A stretch of 64,000 nucleotides of DNA, from positions 62,001-126,000 of the forward strand of contig NZ_WOWS01000006.1 of NCBI RefSeq assembly GCF_009741275.1, in the 5' to 3' direction. Both the position numbers and the translations under genes were made by a program. Within the stretch, counting starts at the first letter, position 1; every line of letters begins with the position of its first letter. This DNA comes from Winogradskyella endarachnes. Lineage in GTDB: Bacteria > Bacteroidota > Bacteroidia > Flavobacteriales > Flavobacteriaceae. The notes under the pieces are model-generated. The model was not told the origin of the DNA. It saw only the letters and a list, made by a program, of their open reading frames with translations, and did no database searches. Positions 63,781 to 64,000 of this stretch are shown piece by piece.

Positions 63781-64000
63781 TGGATACAACTTCTTTTGCA
63801 CTAAGACATATAGGCCCTAATTCTAAGGAACAAAAAGCAATGCTAAACACTATTGGTGTAGATAGTATAGAGCAATTAGTTTCAGAAACTATTCCTAAAA
63901 ACATTCGCTTAGAAAACGACCTAAATCTTGACGTTGCAATGAGCGAGCAAGAATATTTAAACCATATATATAAATTATCTCAACTTAATAAAGTTTATAA
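63781..64000 (+). CDS. gcvP: Glycine dehydrogenase (decarboxylating), P protein (partial, N-terminus only)
   Basis: The 73 visible residues begin MDTTSFALRHIGPNSKEQKA and continue MLNTIGVDSIEQLVSETIPK, the well-known N-terminus of GcvP (RHIGP...ML..IG...ID.L...T.P). The enzyme is the PLP-dependent P protein of the glycine cleavage system, normally about 950 residues. The rest lies beyond the window edge. No glycine riboswitch is visible in the short gap upstream. Confidence 0.93.

Noticed and set aside
1..64000. Search for tRNA, rRNA, CRISPR arrays, insertion sequences, integrases and phage genes
   Set aside because: Nothing recognisable was found. Gene-free gaps are short and contain only the elements listed.

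Overview
The window is chromosomal DNA of a low-GC (roughly one third G+C) member of the Bacteroidota, most likely a marine Flavobacteriaceae species. The evidence is a SusC/SusD pair, a ribosomal gene order typical of the phylum (rpsL-rpsG-fusA-rpsJ-rplC onward), Bacteroidota-type promoters (TTTG, about 19 bp, TAnnTTTG), no obvious Shine-Dalgarno dependence, LytTR/LytS-type two-component genes, and a fused hypoxanthine phosphoribosyltransferase-adenylate kinase. Genus-level placement is not possible from this sequence alone. I saw no rRNA, tRNA, CRISPR array, insertion sequence, transposase, integrase or phage gene; this is mostly core genome.

Layout. 1-13.9 kb: the str-S10-spc ribosomal supercluster on the minus strand (rpsL to infA, which is cut by the window edge), driven by a consensus promoter at 13.9 kb. 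14.0-16.5 kb: an Omp85-family outer membrane protein and rlmB. 16.7-22.5 kb: a susC-susD-lipoprotein nutrient-uptake operon ending in a strong terminator. 22.5-28.3 kb: a rhomboid protease, rarA, and a minus-strand run radC, polysaccharide deacetylase, yjjG, secreted protein. 28.3-38.3 kb: PaiB-like protein, dienelactone hydrolase, a lipoprotein, a tRNA-dihydrouridine synthase, a B12-binding radical SAM protein, an unusually long Cys/Met-type PLP enzyme, an orphan Imm53-like immunity protein, and mpl. Three diverged copies of a short intergenic repeat lie in this stretch. 38.5-51 kb: a TPR protein, a giant alpha-2-macroglobulin with a TonB-plug-like insertion, a LytTR regulator/LytS-type kinase pair, an S9 peptidase and a DUF4136-like lipoprotein. 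51-58 kb: a voltage-gated-type K+ channel, obgE, the hpt-adk fusion, purK-purE and an M3 oligopeptidase. 58-64 kb: a LAS-type peptidase candidate, a GbsR/MarR regulator with its operon (DCC protein, two paralogous membrane proteins, TIGR01777 epimerase), an ECF sigma factor with a small partner, a UbiA-like membrane protein, and the start of gcvP.

The most informative regulatory structure is a shared promoter design in front of the histidine kinase/LytTR operon and the S9 peptidase gene. Each has two 21-bp-period direct repeats resembling LytTR half-sites, then exactly 23 bp, then TATATTTA. This predicts an autoregulated two-component system that also controls a secreted or periplasmic peptidase. 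A second regulatory circuit is visible around the GbsR/MarR gene: two copies of the palindrome AAACTTTCA-N8-TGAAAGTTT, one before the regulator and one before its downstream operon. Several genes (rarA, the GbsR gene, mpl, the UbiA-like gene) have a TAnnTTTG box so close to the start codon that their mRNAs may be leaderless.
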